Shown here: positions 43,569-52,557 of the stretch, piece after piece
Layout of the letters: every line of letters starts with the position of its first letter
Numbering within the stretch: the first letter of the stretch is position 1
Assembly: GCF_046557615.1 (NCBI RefSeq)
Contig: NZ_JBKIII010000001.1
Location: forward strand, 1,674,001-1,738,000
DNA: 64,000 bases
Direction of reading: 5' to 3'
Source: Haloferax sp046557615
GTDB taxonomy: Archaea; Halobacteriota; Halobacteria; Halobacteriales; Haloferacaceae
Program-made: the position numbers and the translations under genes
The notes under the pieces: generated by a model
Database searches by the model: none
What the model saw: only the letters and a program-made list of their open reading frames with translations
What the model was told of the DNA's origin: nothing

Positions 43569-45386
43569 ATGGTACAAGTCATTTGGCTGGTTGCAGCGGT
43601 TGTAGCGTTGTTTACCGTCGGATATTTCGGATATTCGCGGTACCTTGCGCAGTTCGTCGATCTCGACGACAGTCGTGATACACCGGCACACAAATACGAA
43701 GACGGTCAAGAGTACGTTCCGGCGAAGAAGCCGGTGCTACTGGGGCATCACTATTCGAGTATTGCAGGCGGCGCACCTATCGTCGGCCCGATTACGGCCG
43801 GTGTGGTGTGGGGATGGCTTCCGGCGCTGGCATGGATTGCGATCGGTAATCCGCTGCTCGGCAGTGTACACGACTTCGTGTCGCTTTCGAGCAGTTTGCG
43901 ACACGACGGAAAGTCGATTGGATACATCATCGGTGAGTACGTCGGCGAACGCGGCAAGAACATGCTTCTTTGGTTCGCGTTCCTGACGATTGTACTGGTT
44001 GTCGCGGTGTTCGCCCTCGTGGTGGCAATCGTGTTCAACGCGTATCCCGAGGCGGCAACTGCGAGTTTGGTATACATCGTTCTCGCAGTGTTCTTCGGGG
44101 TTTACCTGTACCAACTCAATCTGCCGTTCCTGCCGGGAACCGCCGCGTTCGTCATCGCGATGTTCGCCGGTGTCTACGCGGGCATTCAGTTCCCAATTGC
44201 AATCTTCGAGCCAGCGGCGCGTGCTCCCGCATCGACGCTCGTTCTGCTCGGAGACGGTGGCGCGTGGCTCCCCGGTGCGGGAGCCTTCGGTGCAAACGCA
44301 GCGGCGTGGGTGCCGATTATCCTCCTGTACGGTGCGATTGCGAGCGCCCTTCCGGTCTGGGTGCTTCTCCAACCGCGTGACTACCTCTCGTCGTTCCTGC
44401 TCTACGCAGGCGTCGGTGGGTCGCTCGTTGCAATCGTGGTCGGGACGTTCGTCACGAACCCGACCCAACCGCTCGTGACCAACCTCGAACCCTTCTACGG
44501 GTTCATCGGTCGCTCCGGCGCACCACTATTCCCACTCCTGTTCATCACCATCGCGTGTGGGACCATCAGCGGTTTCCACTCGCTCGTCTCTTCGGGGACC
44601 ACCTCGAAGCAACTGAACAAGGAGAGCGACGCACGGATGATTGGCTACGGTGGCATGCTCGGCGAAGGCCTGCTCGCTACCGTCGCACTCGCAACGGTCG
44701 CTATCATCGCTCCCGACGTGGGTGGCGGTATCGGCCTCGCACTTCCGACGTTCGCAACTGGTGGCGGTGTCATCCTGTCGAGCTTCGGTATTCCGACGAG
44801 CTTCGGTGGCCCGTTCATGGCTCTCGTTCTCGTGAGTTTCTTGCTCACCTCGACTGACACGGCTGTGCGTCTCGGCCGCTACATGATGGAAGAGATCATC
44901 GGCACGCCCGAGTCGCCGGTCGAAGAGTTCGCGTCTGACCGCTACGGTAACGCACTTGTCCAGTCCGTGCCCGCGTACCTGCTCATCACGAGTGGGTCGT
45001 GGCTCACGCTCTGGCAACTGTTTGGTGGCGCAAACCAGCTCCTCGCTGCGATGGCACTCCTGACGGCGACTGTCTGGCTCGCCAACTGGGACGACTCCAA
45101 GCAGCTTCTCAGCACCGGCGGCCCGATGGCGCTCATGACGACCATCACCACGCTCGGTCTGCTGTGGCTGGTCTTCCACGACAACATCTACGCGAAGTTC
45201 ATGAACGGCGAATGGATGGCCGACGCTGGCATCTTCGCTATCCTCTCGTCGGTCGTGCAGATAGTCATCGCACTCGTACTCATCTACCTGGCACTCTCGC
45301 TGGCGAAGATGGGCTACGACAACATCCAAGACGCCCGCGACTCCAGTGGTGGCAGTGGCGGTCGTCCGACGCCGAGCGACGACTAA
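43569..45386 (+). CDS. cstA: carbon starvation protein CstA
   Basis: A 605-residue integral membrane protein with some 16 hydrophobic segments. The CstA signatures GHHYSSIAGGAPIVGP, HDFVSL and SGTTSKQLNKESDARMIGYG are clear. Bacterial CstA imports peptides and pyruvate under carbon limitation, in the BtsT/YjiY group. An upstream in-frame ATG (43554) is too close to the TATA box. The C-terminal tail is Ser/Gly-rich. A hairpin with a T-run follows the stop. Confidence 0.93.
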   Translation: MVQVIWLVAAVVALFTVGYFGYSRYLAQFVDLDDSRDTPAHKYEDGQEYVPAKKPVLLGHHYSSIAGGAPIVGPITAGVVWGWLPALAWIAIGNPLLGSVHDFVSLSSSLRHDGKSIGYIIGEYVGERGKNMLLWFAFLTIVLVVAVFALVVAIVFNAYPEAATASLVYIVLAVFFGVYLYQLNLPFLPGTAAFVIAMFAGVYAGIQFPIAIFEPAARAPASTLVLLGDGGAWLPGAGAFGANAAAWVPIILLYGAIASALPVWVLLQPRDYLSSFLLYAGVGGSLVAIVVGTFVTNPTQPLVTNLEPFYGFIGRSGAPLFPLLFITIACGTISGFHSLVSSGTTSKQLNKESDARMIGYGGMLGEGLLATVALATVAIIAPDVGGGIGLALPTFATGGGVILSSFGIPTSFGGPFMALVLVSFLLTSTDTAVRLGRYMMEEIIGTPESPVEEFASDRYGNALVQSVPAYLLITSGSWLTLWQLFGGANQLLAAMALLTATVWLANWDDSKQLLSTGGPMALMTTITTLGLLWLVFHDNIYAKFMNGEWMADAGIFAILSSVVQIVIALVLIYLALSLAKMGYDNIQDARDSSGGSGGRPTPSDD

Positions 45387-45392
45387 AAAATA

Positions 45393-45420
45393 GAATCGAA
45401 CCGTCGATTCGCTTTTTTTT
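45393..45420. terminator. bidirectional hairpin terminator between cstA and the 198-residue gene
   Basis: GAATCGA-ACCG-TCGATTC is a perfect 7-base stem with a 4-base loop (45393-45410), flanked by an A-run on the left (45385-45390) and eight Ts on the right (45413-45420). It can therefore end both convergent transcripts. Confidence 0.7.
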
Positions 45421-46015
45421 ATTTGCGTAACCGGTCGAGGAGCCGCTGCACCAACCCACCCGAGGCAGTCGGCGACACGTCGGTCCAGAGCGTAAACGCG
45501 GCGACCGAATCGGCACTCGGACTCGCAATGGCCGTCTCCGTCTCGGGAGAGACGACGGCGACGTTCATCTCGAAGTGGCCGTAGTAGCCGAATTTGAGGA
45601 GCGTTCGGTCCGAAAAGTCGCTGACGAACGAGTGTACGTCGTCGGGAACGTCGGGTGCGATGAGGACGAACGTAAAGTCCGTCCCGAAGTGTTCTTCGCT
45701 CGGTTCGACCCACTCGTCGCTGAGTCTGTGGCCGAGTTCGACGAGTCGTTCGAGTTCGGCAATCGTCGCGGTATCGACGTAGCGAGCGAAGAGATACTCT
45801 TTCGCGTGGTGGTTCGCGTAGTTAATCGACTGATGGACGAACTGTTTCTGCGTCTCCATCCGCATCGACCCGAAGAGGTCGAACTGCTCTCCGTGGATGC
45901 TGTAGTCCTGTTCGAGGTCGTAGTTGAACATGAGGCGGTCCGAAACGCGGTCGAGATACTCGTCGTCCCAGACCGGCGGGTCGAACTCCTCGTCGGGTCG
46001 CGCGCCGTCGCTCAT
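45419..46015 (-). CDS. conserved haloarchaeal protein, unknown function
   Basis: A 198-residue soluble acidic protein with segments DEYLDRVSDRLMFNYDLEQD, KQFVHQSINYANHHAKEYLF and FEMNVAVVSPETE. It has no cofactor motif I can name. Its start overlaps the cupin gene by 4 bases, so the two form an operon. The C-terminal end is basic (LLDRLRK). Confidence 0.72.
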   Translation of the reverse strand: MSDGARPDEEFDPPVWDDEYLDRVSDRLMFNYDLEQDYSIHGEQFDLFGSMRMETQKQFVHQSINYANHHAKEYLFARYVDTATIAELERLVELGHRLSDEWVEPSEEHFGTDFTFVLIAPDVPDDVHSFVSDFSDRTLLKFGYYGHFEMNVAVVSPETETAIASPSADSVAAFTLWTDVSPTASGGLVQRLLDRLRK

Positions 46016-46389
46016 TCGTCGGGTTCGTAGGGCGAGGCGTCGCCGGAGACTGCGGGTGCGCCGATAGCCAAGAGTTCGACTGCCTCCGTCGCGTCTGCAG
46101 GGTTGTGAGCCCGGTGTGGGCTTTCGGGGTCGGCGACGAACGTGCTTCCTTCCGCCACTTCGAACGTTTCTTCGGGCGTTTCGACGAAAAGAGTGCCCGA
46201 GAGGACGTAAAACGCTTCTTCCTGTTCAGAGTGAGAGTGATACATCAGCGGCGGTTGCTCGCCGGGTTCGGCCCGGAAGTAGTTGAGCGCGAAGTTTTCT
46301 AATCCACCTGCGGAACCGATGCGGCGGAGTTCGCACGGGCGTTCGGGAACCTCCTCTACGTCGTCAGTTGCGACAACTCGATATCCCAT
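46012..46389 (-). CDS. cupin-domain protein
   Basis: A 125-residue single cupin barrel. The two cupin motifs are PPLMYHSHSEQEEAFYVLSG (metal ligands His, His, Glu) and VADPESPHRAHNP (His). A small-molecule sensor, isomerase or dioxygenase role is possible. The ATG at 46389 is used; two GTG codons lie 15 and 12 bases upstream. It is the first gene of a two-gene unit with the downstream 198-residue protein. Confidence 0.83.
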   Translation of the reverse strand: MGYRVVATDDVEEVPERPCELRRIGSAGGLENFALNYFRAEPGEQPPLMYHSHSEQEEAFYVLSGTLFVETPEETFEVAEGSTFVADPESPHRAHNPADATEAVELLAIGAPAVSGDASPYEPDE

Positions 46390-46478
46390 GAGACGTGGCA
46401 CCACGTTCGGACTGATAAAGCCGTCGCGAACCTGTGCAAAACCAAGGTTTATTCGTGATGATTCCGAATAACTCGTCT

Positions 46479-46688
46479 ATGGCGGACACGAAGCGCGAAG
46501 CGTGCGGACGGTGTTCGTTGACCACTGTCGTCGATGCGACGGCCAACGAGAGGATGGACCCGTTCGACGGCGACCGTATCGAACTCGACGACGGCGAACT
46601 CCGTCGGACCTCACCGGCAGCGTGGTTCGAAGGTCTCTCTGCCCGTCTCGATGCACTCGCCGAACGGGTCATCTATGGTTCTCGCTAA
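46479..46688 (+). CDS. small conserved protein with one CxxC
   Basis: A 69-residue frame starting MADTKREACGRCSL. It has one CxxC, an acidic middle (DPFDGDRIELDDGEL) and a helical end (SARLDALAERVIYG). The frame is open 45 bases upstream, but the ATG at 46479 gives a good acidic N terminus. It might dimerise to bind a metal. No function is assigned. Confidence 0.55.
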   Translation: MADTKREACGRCSLTTVVDATANERMDPFDGDRIELDDGELRRTSPAAWFEGLSARLDALAERVIYGSR

Positions 46689-46748
46689 CACATCGCGACA
46701 GATTGCTCGTAGAGTTTATACCTTCTAGCGCCTATTCCCGTCAACGAC

Positions 46749-47447
46749 ATGGAAGAGAGCATCTCCGGGTTCAAGCGCCGAGGCACCTGGGGCGAGGTGG
46801 TGGAACACGGCGAACGCGTGACGCGCGCGCTCGCCGACGCCGGGACGGAAGGCCCCGCTTTTGAGGAATGGGACGACTGGCGACCGAAATCACACGAACG
46901 CCTTGGAGAAGACGTAAACAAGAAGACAGCAGAGAAAGCGAGCATCGCCGAAGGAGAGGGTGAGAAGGCCGGAAAGAGTCCGAACGACGACCTCAAAACG
47001 GCAGGTGAGAAACTCACGGACTCCTACGAGAAAGTCGAAGAGGGTGACGGCGAGAGCGCAGTCGAATCGTGGCAAGACTCGATTAACTACGTCGCGCGTG
47101 CCGCCGACTCCGCCGGGCGAAAGGCACTCCGCAAGGTCGAAGACACCGTATACCGGAAAGTCATGACCCAACTCGCGCCGTACTACTTCGACAACGAACT
47201 CGTCAGCGCCAACATCCAGCAGGTTGGCCGCGGGTCGGACGAAGAACAGTTCGTCTTCGAGGTGAACGTCAACGACGACGAACTGAAAACGACCGTCTCG
47301 GACCTCCTCCAGCAGTTCGAGGACGAGGTGGACCGCTGGCACATCGATACCGAGAAAGATACCGAAGTCGCTGAAGTCGTCGAAGGTGTCGAAGTGACCG
47401 ACGCCGAGCGCGAGTCAGAGTCGCCGACGCGTTCGACCACCAACTGA
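46749..47447 (+). CDS. haloarchaeal DUF5828-like protein
   Basis: A 232-residue highly charged protein. The N-terminal SGFKRRGTWGEVVEHGE segment and the central ALRKVEDTVYRKVMTQLAPYYFDNELVSANI region resemble DUF5828-type proteins of haloarchaea; the label is from memory. Lys/Glu-rich helices (about 55-105) could form a coiled coil. No catalytic motif is seen. It is probably a single-gene unit. Confidence 0.75.
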   Translation: MEESISGFKRRGTWGEVVEHGERVTRALADAGTEGPAFEEWDDWRPKSHERLGEDVNKKTAEKASIAEGEGEKAGKSPNDDLKTAGEKLTDSYEKVEEGDGESAVESWQDSINYVARAADSAGRKALRKVEDTVYRKVMTQLAPYYFDNELVSANIQQVGRGSDEEQFVFEVNVNDDELKTTVSDLLQQFEDEVDRWHIDTEKDTEVAEVVEGVEVTDAERESESPTRSTTN

Positions 47448-47495
47448 GGGTTCCCCTTCGACAATACTGATACTGGCGGCCAGTCATGTGTTCGT

Positions 47496-47732
47496 ATGCC
47501 CGAGCCACTTCACATCGAGTCCGGTGAGTTGACCGCGGACGAAATCCTCGACCACCTCCGAGATGGTCGCCGTCTCATCGTCCGCGCCGAGATGCTCGGC
47601 GGGATTCACGAAGTAACACTCCGCCACGACGGGAAGATTTTCTACTGCGATACCCCCACGACCCTCCACAAACACGAAGACGAAGAGGGGATGCGAACGT
47701 GCGTGATGAAGATGGGCTACGCCAAGCAGTGA
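47496..47732 (+). CDS. conserved 78-residue protein
   Basis: A small soluble protein, TADEILDHLRDGRRLIVRAEM then GGIHEVTLRHDGKIFYCDT and a final KMGYAKQ. The pattern suggests one helix plus a beta sheet. It contains two separated Cys and several His. It lies between the DUF5828-like gene and an HTH regulator on the same strand. No function is known. Confidence 0.72.
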   Translation: MPEPLHIESGELTADEILDHLRDGRRLIVRAEMLGGIHEVTLRHDGKIFYCDTPTTLHKHEDEEGMRTCVMKMGYAKQ

Positions 47733-47789
47733 GCAACACCAGGTTCCGCGACGTGAGGGTTTAATTCGGCTCACGCCGAAGAGTTGTGC

Positions 47790-48158
47790 ATGGCTGACGC
47801 ACCGGATTTGGAAGATCTGATAGAGACCAACGACCCGAGTTTCGGGCACGTCCTCGCCTGCGTCTTCGGAATCCAGCGCCACGAGAGTCGAACGTATCTC
47901 GCACTCCTCGACAACCCGGGAAGTACCGTCGCAGAACTCGCAGAGATTCTCGACCGGGACCGAAGCAACGTGAATCGCTCGCTGACGACGCTCTTGGACA
48001 AGGGACTTACCGAGCGAAAACGCCGCTTGCTCGACCCCGGCGGATACGTCTATCAGTACACGGCGACGCCGCTGCCGGAGGCAAAAGAGATGATGCACGC
48101 CGCACTCGACGAGTGGGCCGACACGGTTCACAGCCGAATCGACTCGTTCGGGCAGTAA
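47790..48158 (+). CDS. TrmB-type winged-helix regulator
   Basis: A 122-residue regulator consisting mainly of one winged helix (ESRTYLALLDNPGSTVAELAEILDRDRSNVNRSLTTLLDKG). TrmB or MarR-like families fit. The TrmB sugar-binding domain is missing, so it may be a stand-alone DNA-binding form. The ATG at 47790 is preferred to a TTG two codons upstream. It precedes thrC by about 90 bases, in the same direction. Confidence 0.85.
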   Translation: MADAPDLEDLIETNDPSFGHVLACVFGIQRHESRTYLALLDNPGSTVAELAEILDRDRSNVNRSLTTLLDKGLTERKRRLLDPGGYVYQYTATPLPEAKEMMHAALDEWADTVHSRIDSFGQ

Positions 48159-48249
48159 TTTTTCGCCAACTTCGCTGACACGAAATTTCGTTCGGCAGGT
48201 GCCGCCCGAACCCTCCCGTTTTTGTCCCTCTGGTGCCACCGCCCGACCA

Positions 48250-49509
48250 ATGAGCCTCGAACTCACGGCACCCGCCCAAGAAGAGCCAGCCGTCGCCGAC
48301 GACGGTGCATGGCTCGAATGTATCGAATGCGGCGCACAGTTCGCGCCGTTCGAGGACATTCGATACACGTGTGACGACTGTGACAGTCTCCTCGAAGTTC
48401 GCTACGCCGAACCCGCGACGTGGGACGACTTCGACGGCCGCGGCGTCTGGCGCTACAACGCTGCGCTCCCGTTCGAAGAAGGCGTCTCGCTTCCCGAAGG
48501 TGCGACGCCACTCCACGAAGTACCTCGTCTCGAAGCCGACGTCGGCGTCGAAACGCTCCGCATCAAGCACGAAGGGATGAACCCAACGGGGTCGTTCAAA
48601 GACCGCGGCATGACCGTCGGCGTCCGCGTCGCTAAGGAACTCGGCGTGAACCGTCTCGCCTGCGCATCGACCGGTAACACCTCTGCGGCACTCGCGGCGT
48701 ACGGCGCCCGCGGTGGCATGGAGACGCTCGTCCTCCTCCCCGCTGGCAACGTTGCGGCCGGGAAAATCGCCCAGGCGTCGCTCCACGACGCTCGCATCCT
48801 CGAAGTCGATGGCAACTTCGACTCCTGTCTCGATATCGTCCAGGAACTCGCGGACATGGGCGAAGTCTACTTGCTCAACTCGCTGAACCCCTTCCGCCTC
48901 GAAGGCCAGAAGACCATCGGCCTCGAAATCCTCGAAGAGTTCTTCGACGACTACGACACGTACCCGGACCGCATCGTCCTCCCCGTCGGCAACGCGGGCA
49001 ACACCTCTGCGCTCTACAAGGCGTTCCGCGAACTCGTCCAGTCGGGTGCGCTCGACGCCGAAGACGTGCCAAAACTCACCGGCGTCCAAGCAGAGGGTGC
49101 CGCGCCGATGGTCGAAGCCATCGAAAACGGCTGGGACGAGACCCGCCGCTGGGACGAAGTGGAGACGCGCGCCACCGCGATTCGCATCGGCAATCCGGTC
49201 AACGCACCCAAAGCACTGCCCGGTATCCGCGAGACGGGCGGCACTGCCGTCGCCGTCTCGGACGAGGAGATTACCGACGCACAACGTGACCTCGCCGCAG
49301 AAGGCGTGGGCGTCGAACCGGCATCCGCGGCCTCCGTCGCCGGTCTCCGAAAACTCCGCCGTGAAGGCGTCGTCGGTGACGACGAACAGGTCGTCTGTCT
49401 CACCACCGGCCACCTGTTGAAAGACCCCGACGCGGCCTTCGAAGCGGGCGACGACCCCGAACCCGTCGCCAACGACACCGACGCCGTCCTCGACCTCCTC
49501 GCTAAATAG
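48250..49509 (+). CDS. thrC: threonine synthase
   Basis: A 419-residue PLP enzyme that makes threonine from O-phosphohomoserine. The PLP lysine is K117 in NPTGSFKDRGM, and the phosphate-binding loop ASTGNTSAAL follows. An N-terminal zinc-ribbon-like region has C24, C27, C41 and C44 (CIEC...CDDC), as in many archaeal threonine synthases. The ATG at 48250 is the first with good composition. Confidence 0.94.
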   Translation: MSLELTAPAQEEPAVADDGAWLECIECGAQFAPFEDIRYTCDDCDSLLEVRYAEPATWDDFDGRGVWRYNAALPFEEGVSLPEGATPLHEVPRLEADVGVETLRIKHEGMNPTGSFKDRGMTVGVRVAKELGVNRLACASTGNTSAALAAYGARGGMETLVLLPAGNVAAGKIAQASLHDARILEVDGNFDSCLDIVQELADMGEVYLLNSLNPFRLEGQKTIGLEILEEFFDDYDTYPDRIVLPVGNAGNTSALYKAFRELVQSGALDAEDVPKLTGVQAEGAAPMVEAIENGWDETRRWDEVETRATAIRIGNPVNAPKALPGIRETGGTAVAVSDEEITDAQRDLAAEGVGVEPASAASVAGLRKLRREGVVGDDEQVVCLTTGHLLKDPDAAFEAGDDPEPVANDTDAVLDLLAK

Positions 49510-49574
49510 CGGCAGACGGACGCAAGTTGCTCGTCTGACACATTCTTTTTGCTGTGTGTCCCGTTGTCACGACT

Positions 49575-49898
49575 ATGTCTGCTTCCAGCATTCCGACCGG
49601 AACCGTCAGTTCGGGGGGCTCCGGGTCGAGAACCTACCCGCGGGACGGCGGGGTTTCAGTTTCGCGCTCACCACCATCGACCGAAACCGAGCGACTGCAC
49701 CGCCAAAATGCGGCGCTTCGGAAGGCAAACGAACGCCTTCGACGCCAACTCGCCATCCAAAAGCGTGACCGCCAGTCGGTCATCGACGGCTACGAGCAGT
49801 TGCTCTCGGAGGCTCAGTCACCGCGTCAAAAACGAGAGAAAGTGCCGACTGGTCTCGTGAGTCGCCTCAGGTCGTTCGTTCGCCGACTCAGAGTGTGA
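49575..49898 (+). CDS. coiled-coil small basic protein
   Basis: A 107-residue protein. The N-terminal 40 residues are Ser/Gly-rich and probably disordered. Then comes a heptad-like coiled coil (TERLHRQNAALRKANERLRR and beyond), and a basic end (RLRSFVRRLRV). It is rich in Arg, unlike its acidic neighbours. It overlaps the convergent serA gene by 11 bases. No function is known, but nucleic acid binding is possible. Confidence 0.6.
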   Translation: MSASSIPTGTVSSGGSGSRTYPRDGGVSVSRSPPSTETERLHRQNAALRKANERLRRQLAIQKRDRQSVIDGYEQLLSEAQSPRQKREKVPTGLVSRLRSFVRRLRV

Positions 49899-51465
49899 TG
49901 ATATCCACGTCGATGATGCGGTCATCGGCGAGGAGTTCGTTTCGAACCGCGTCCGGAACTTCGTTGTCGAGGTTGTAGACGGTGAGTGCTTCACCACCGG
50001 GTTTTGCACGGCGAGCGTTGAACATGCCTGCGATGTTCACGTCGTTGTCGCCGAGGACCGTTCCGATGAGGCCGATGACACCGGGTTTGTCGTAGTTGCG
50101 AGCGACGAGCATCTGCCCGTGCGGAATCGCGTCGAGACGGTAGCCGTTGATACGGACGATACGTGGGTCGTCGCCTGCGAAGAGGGTTCCTGCGATGGTC
50201 ATCTCTTCGTCGCCGTTGCGGACGGTGACGCTGACGAGACTCTGGAAATCCTCCGACTGGCGGGACTTCGACTCGGTGACGTCGATACCGCGCTCTTTGG
50301 CGATGCGCGGCGCGTTGACGGCGTTGACCTGCCACTCGAGCGGTGTGAAGACGCCTTTGAGCGCCGAGGCGGTGACGAGTTCGAGGTCTTCGGCGGCGAT
50401 GTCGCCGTTGTAGGTCACTTCGACTTCGCTGATGCGACCGTCGAGCAGTTGGGCGGCGATTTTGCCCGCGGTTTCGGCGAGGCCGATGTAGGGGCGAATG
50501 CGCGGGAAGGCGCTCTCATCGACCGAGGGCGCGTTGAGCGCGTTCATAACCGGTTCCTCGCGGAGTGCGGCGACAACCTGGTCTGCGGTCGAGGTAGCGA
50601 CGTTCTCCTGTGCTGCCGAGGTGGATGCGCCGAGGTGCGGCGTGACCACGACGTCGTCAACCGACAGCAGTGGGTTGTCGGATGCGACGGGTTCGTCGGC
50701 GAACACGTCCACTGCGGCCCCGTCGAGGACGCCGGAATCGACAGCTTCGGCGAGTGCGGCTTCGTCAACGACGCCACCGCGAGCGCAGTTGATGAGGTAG
50801 CCGCTTCCCATCGTCTCCAGTTCTTCGGTCGAGATGAGGTTCTTCGTCTCGGGCGTCAGGGGCGTGTGAACCGTCAGGAAGTCTGCGCGCGAGAGACACT
50901 CGTCGAATCCCACGAGTTCTGCACCGAGTTGCTCGGCGCGTTCTTCGCCGATGTAGGGGTCGTAGGCGACGATACTCATGCCGAGCGAGGAGAGTTTCTT
51001 TGCGACCTCTTGGCCGACGCGACCCAGACCGATGACGCCGAGGGTCTTGCCGTTGACCTCGGTGCCGAGGTAGTCGGACTTGGCCCACTCGCCGCCTTTC
51101 AGGCGGGTGTGTGCCTGCGGAATCGAGCGCGCGGCGGCAAAGCCCATGGCGACGGTGTGCTCGGCGGCGGCACGAACGTTGCCTTCGGGGGCGTTCGCGA
51201 CGATGACACCGTGTTCGGTGGCAGCCTCGATGTCGATGTTGTCGACACCGATACCGGCGCGGCCGACGATGATGAGGTCGGATGCGGCCTCGAACACTTC
51301 GGCTGTGACCTGCGTTCCGGAGCGGACGATGAGTCCGTTCGCGTCAGAAACTGCATCGAGCAGTGCTTGACCTTCGACATCGTACGCAGTCTCAACCTCA
51401 TAACCGGCCTCTCGAATCCGGTCGAGACCCGCGTCGGCAATCGGGTCCGTGACGAGTACCTTCAT
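49888..51465 (-). CDS. serA: D-3-phosphoglycerate dehydrogenase
   Basis: A 525-residue enzyme for the first step of serine synthesis. The NAD-binding motif GLGRVGQEVAKKL, the catalytic Arg (NCARGGVVDE), Glu (ADEPV) and His (TPHLGAST) are in order. An intermediate domain and a C-terminal ACT domain (NYDKPGVIGLIGTVLGDNDV) follow, so serine feedback is likely. The ATG at 51465 gives MKVLVTDP; the frame extends 39 bases upstream. It is divergent from serB. Confidence 0.95.
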   Translation of the reverse strand: MKVLVTDPIADAGLDRIREAGYEVETAYDVEGQALLDAVSDANGLIVRSGTQVTAEVFEAASDLIIVGRAGIGVDNIDIEAATEHGVIVANAPEGNVRAAAEHTVAMGFAAARSIPQAHTRLKGGEWAKSDYLGTEVNGKTLGVIGLGRVGQEVAKKLSSLGMSIVAYDPYIGEERAEQLGAELVGFDECLSRADFLTVHTPLTPETKNLISTEELETMGSGYLINCARGGVVDEAALAEAVDSGVLDGAAVDVFADEPVASDNPLLSVDDVVVTPHLGASTSAAQENVATSTADQVVAALREEPVMNALNAPSVDESAFPRIRPYIGLAETAGKIAAQLLDGRISEVEVTYNGDIAAEDLELVTASALKGVFTPLEWQVNAVNAPRIAKERGIDVTESKSRQSEDFQSLVSVTVRNGDEEMTIAGTLFAGDDPRIVRINGYRLDAIPHGQMLVARNYDKPGVIGLIGTVLGDNDVNIAGMFNARRAKPGGEALTVYNLDNEVPDAVRNELLADDRIIDVDIITL

Positions 51466-51632
51466 GCGCGTACGGTCAAACTCATCGGGGTTAAGGATTG
51501 CCACAACGGCCTATATCGTGAACATGTGAGTGTCTCGCATGATGACAGACTTGTCTTCGAATCCACTCGATAGCTCAGATTCTGCCAACGCGGAAGGTTT
51601 GAAACCCCACGGGAACGACGGACAACCAACGC

Positions 51633-52280
51633 ATGCGAATCATCGCCTTCGACTTCGACGGAACGCTTTCTGACTCGGAGATGACCGTCCTGCTCGGCCA
51701 GCGCAACGACACCGCCGAGAAGATGGCCGACATCACCGAGCGCGCCATGAACGACGAGATGAGCTACGCCGAGAGCCTTCGCTCCCGCGCTCGCCTACTC
51801 GAAGGACTCGAAGAAGAACTCGCCGAGGAAGCCTATGGCGAAGTCGAACTCCGCCCCGGCGCGGCCGAGTTGATTCAGCGCCTCCGCGACCACGGCCACG
51901 AAGTCGCCATCTTCACCGGCGGATTCAAGCGCGGCGTCGAACGCGCACTGGAAAAAGAGGGAGTCGAAGTCGATGACATCGTCTCGAACCACCTTCCCAT
52001 CAAGGGTGGCCGACTAACGGGCGACGTCGAAGGGTCGCTCATCGAAGGCACGAAAGACACGGCGCTCGAAAACTACGCGGCCGCACACGACGTGGACATG
52101 AGCCGAACCGTCGCCGTCGGTGACGGTGCGAACGACCTACCGATGCTCGAAGTCGCCGGGCTGTCTGTTGGCTTCATTCCGAAAGACGCCGTCCGGCCCG
52201 CCTGCGACGTGGTCGTCTCGTCGATGAGTAGGCTAGAGAAGGTGTTCGAGGGCTACAACATCCTCGACGCCGACGAGTAG
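51633..52280 (+). CDS. serB: phosphoserine phosphatase
   Basis: A 215-residue HAD hydrolase that finishes serine synthesis. The nucleophile is D7 in FDFDGTLSDSE, with D9 as acid-base. Motif II is FTGGF, and motif III/IV is GDGANDLPMLEVAG. The placement divergent from serA strengthens the assignment. About 165 bases separate the two starts, likely holding both promoters. Confidence 0.92.
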   Translation: MRIIAFDFDGTLSDSEMTVLLGQRNDTAEKMADITERAMNDEMSYAESLRSRARLLEGLEEELAEEAYGEVELRPGAAELIQRLRDHGHEVAIFTGGFKRGVERALEKEGVEVDDIVSNHLPIKGGRLTGDVEGSLIEGTKDTALENYAAAHDVDMSRTVAVGDGANDLPMLEVAGLSVGFIPKDAVRPACDVVVSSMSRLEKVFEGYNILDADE

Positions 52281-52344
52281 TCCGAACCCGTCGCTCGTTC
52301 GTACACTGCTAACATTTATCATACGCTGCACCGTACAGTCTGCA

Positions 52345-52536
52345 ATGTCGATTCGAAATGTAAACACACCCGAGCTATGGGTGGCGGGACTCGCTTTCGT
52401 GATTCTCGCGCTCGCCGCCCTGTTCGAGGGTGTTGTCCTCGTGGATTTCACAACACTCGGGGTGGACCGTTCGATTCCCGCCATCGTGGCAGTGGTGGGG
52501 ACGATGCTGGCGCTGTGGTGGATTGAGAACAGATAG
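52345..52536 (+). CDS. 63-residue two-helix membrane protein
   Basis: Hydrophobic segments LWVAGLAFVILALAALFEGV and IPAIVAVVGTMLALWWI flank a short polar turn. It follows serB by about 65 bases. No function is recognised. Confidence 0.65.
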   Translation: MSIRNVNTPELWVAGLAFVILALAALFEGVVLVDFTTLGVDRSIPAIVAVVGTMLALWWIENR

Positions 52537-52557
52537 AGAAGAGAAGAAAGACGAAAC

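Noticed and set aside
51540..51672. Short frame beginning ATGATGACAGAC ahead of serB
   Set aside because: It runs into serB in another frame, has no domain and no ribosome-binding site. It is more likely part of the serB/serA promoter region.
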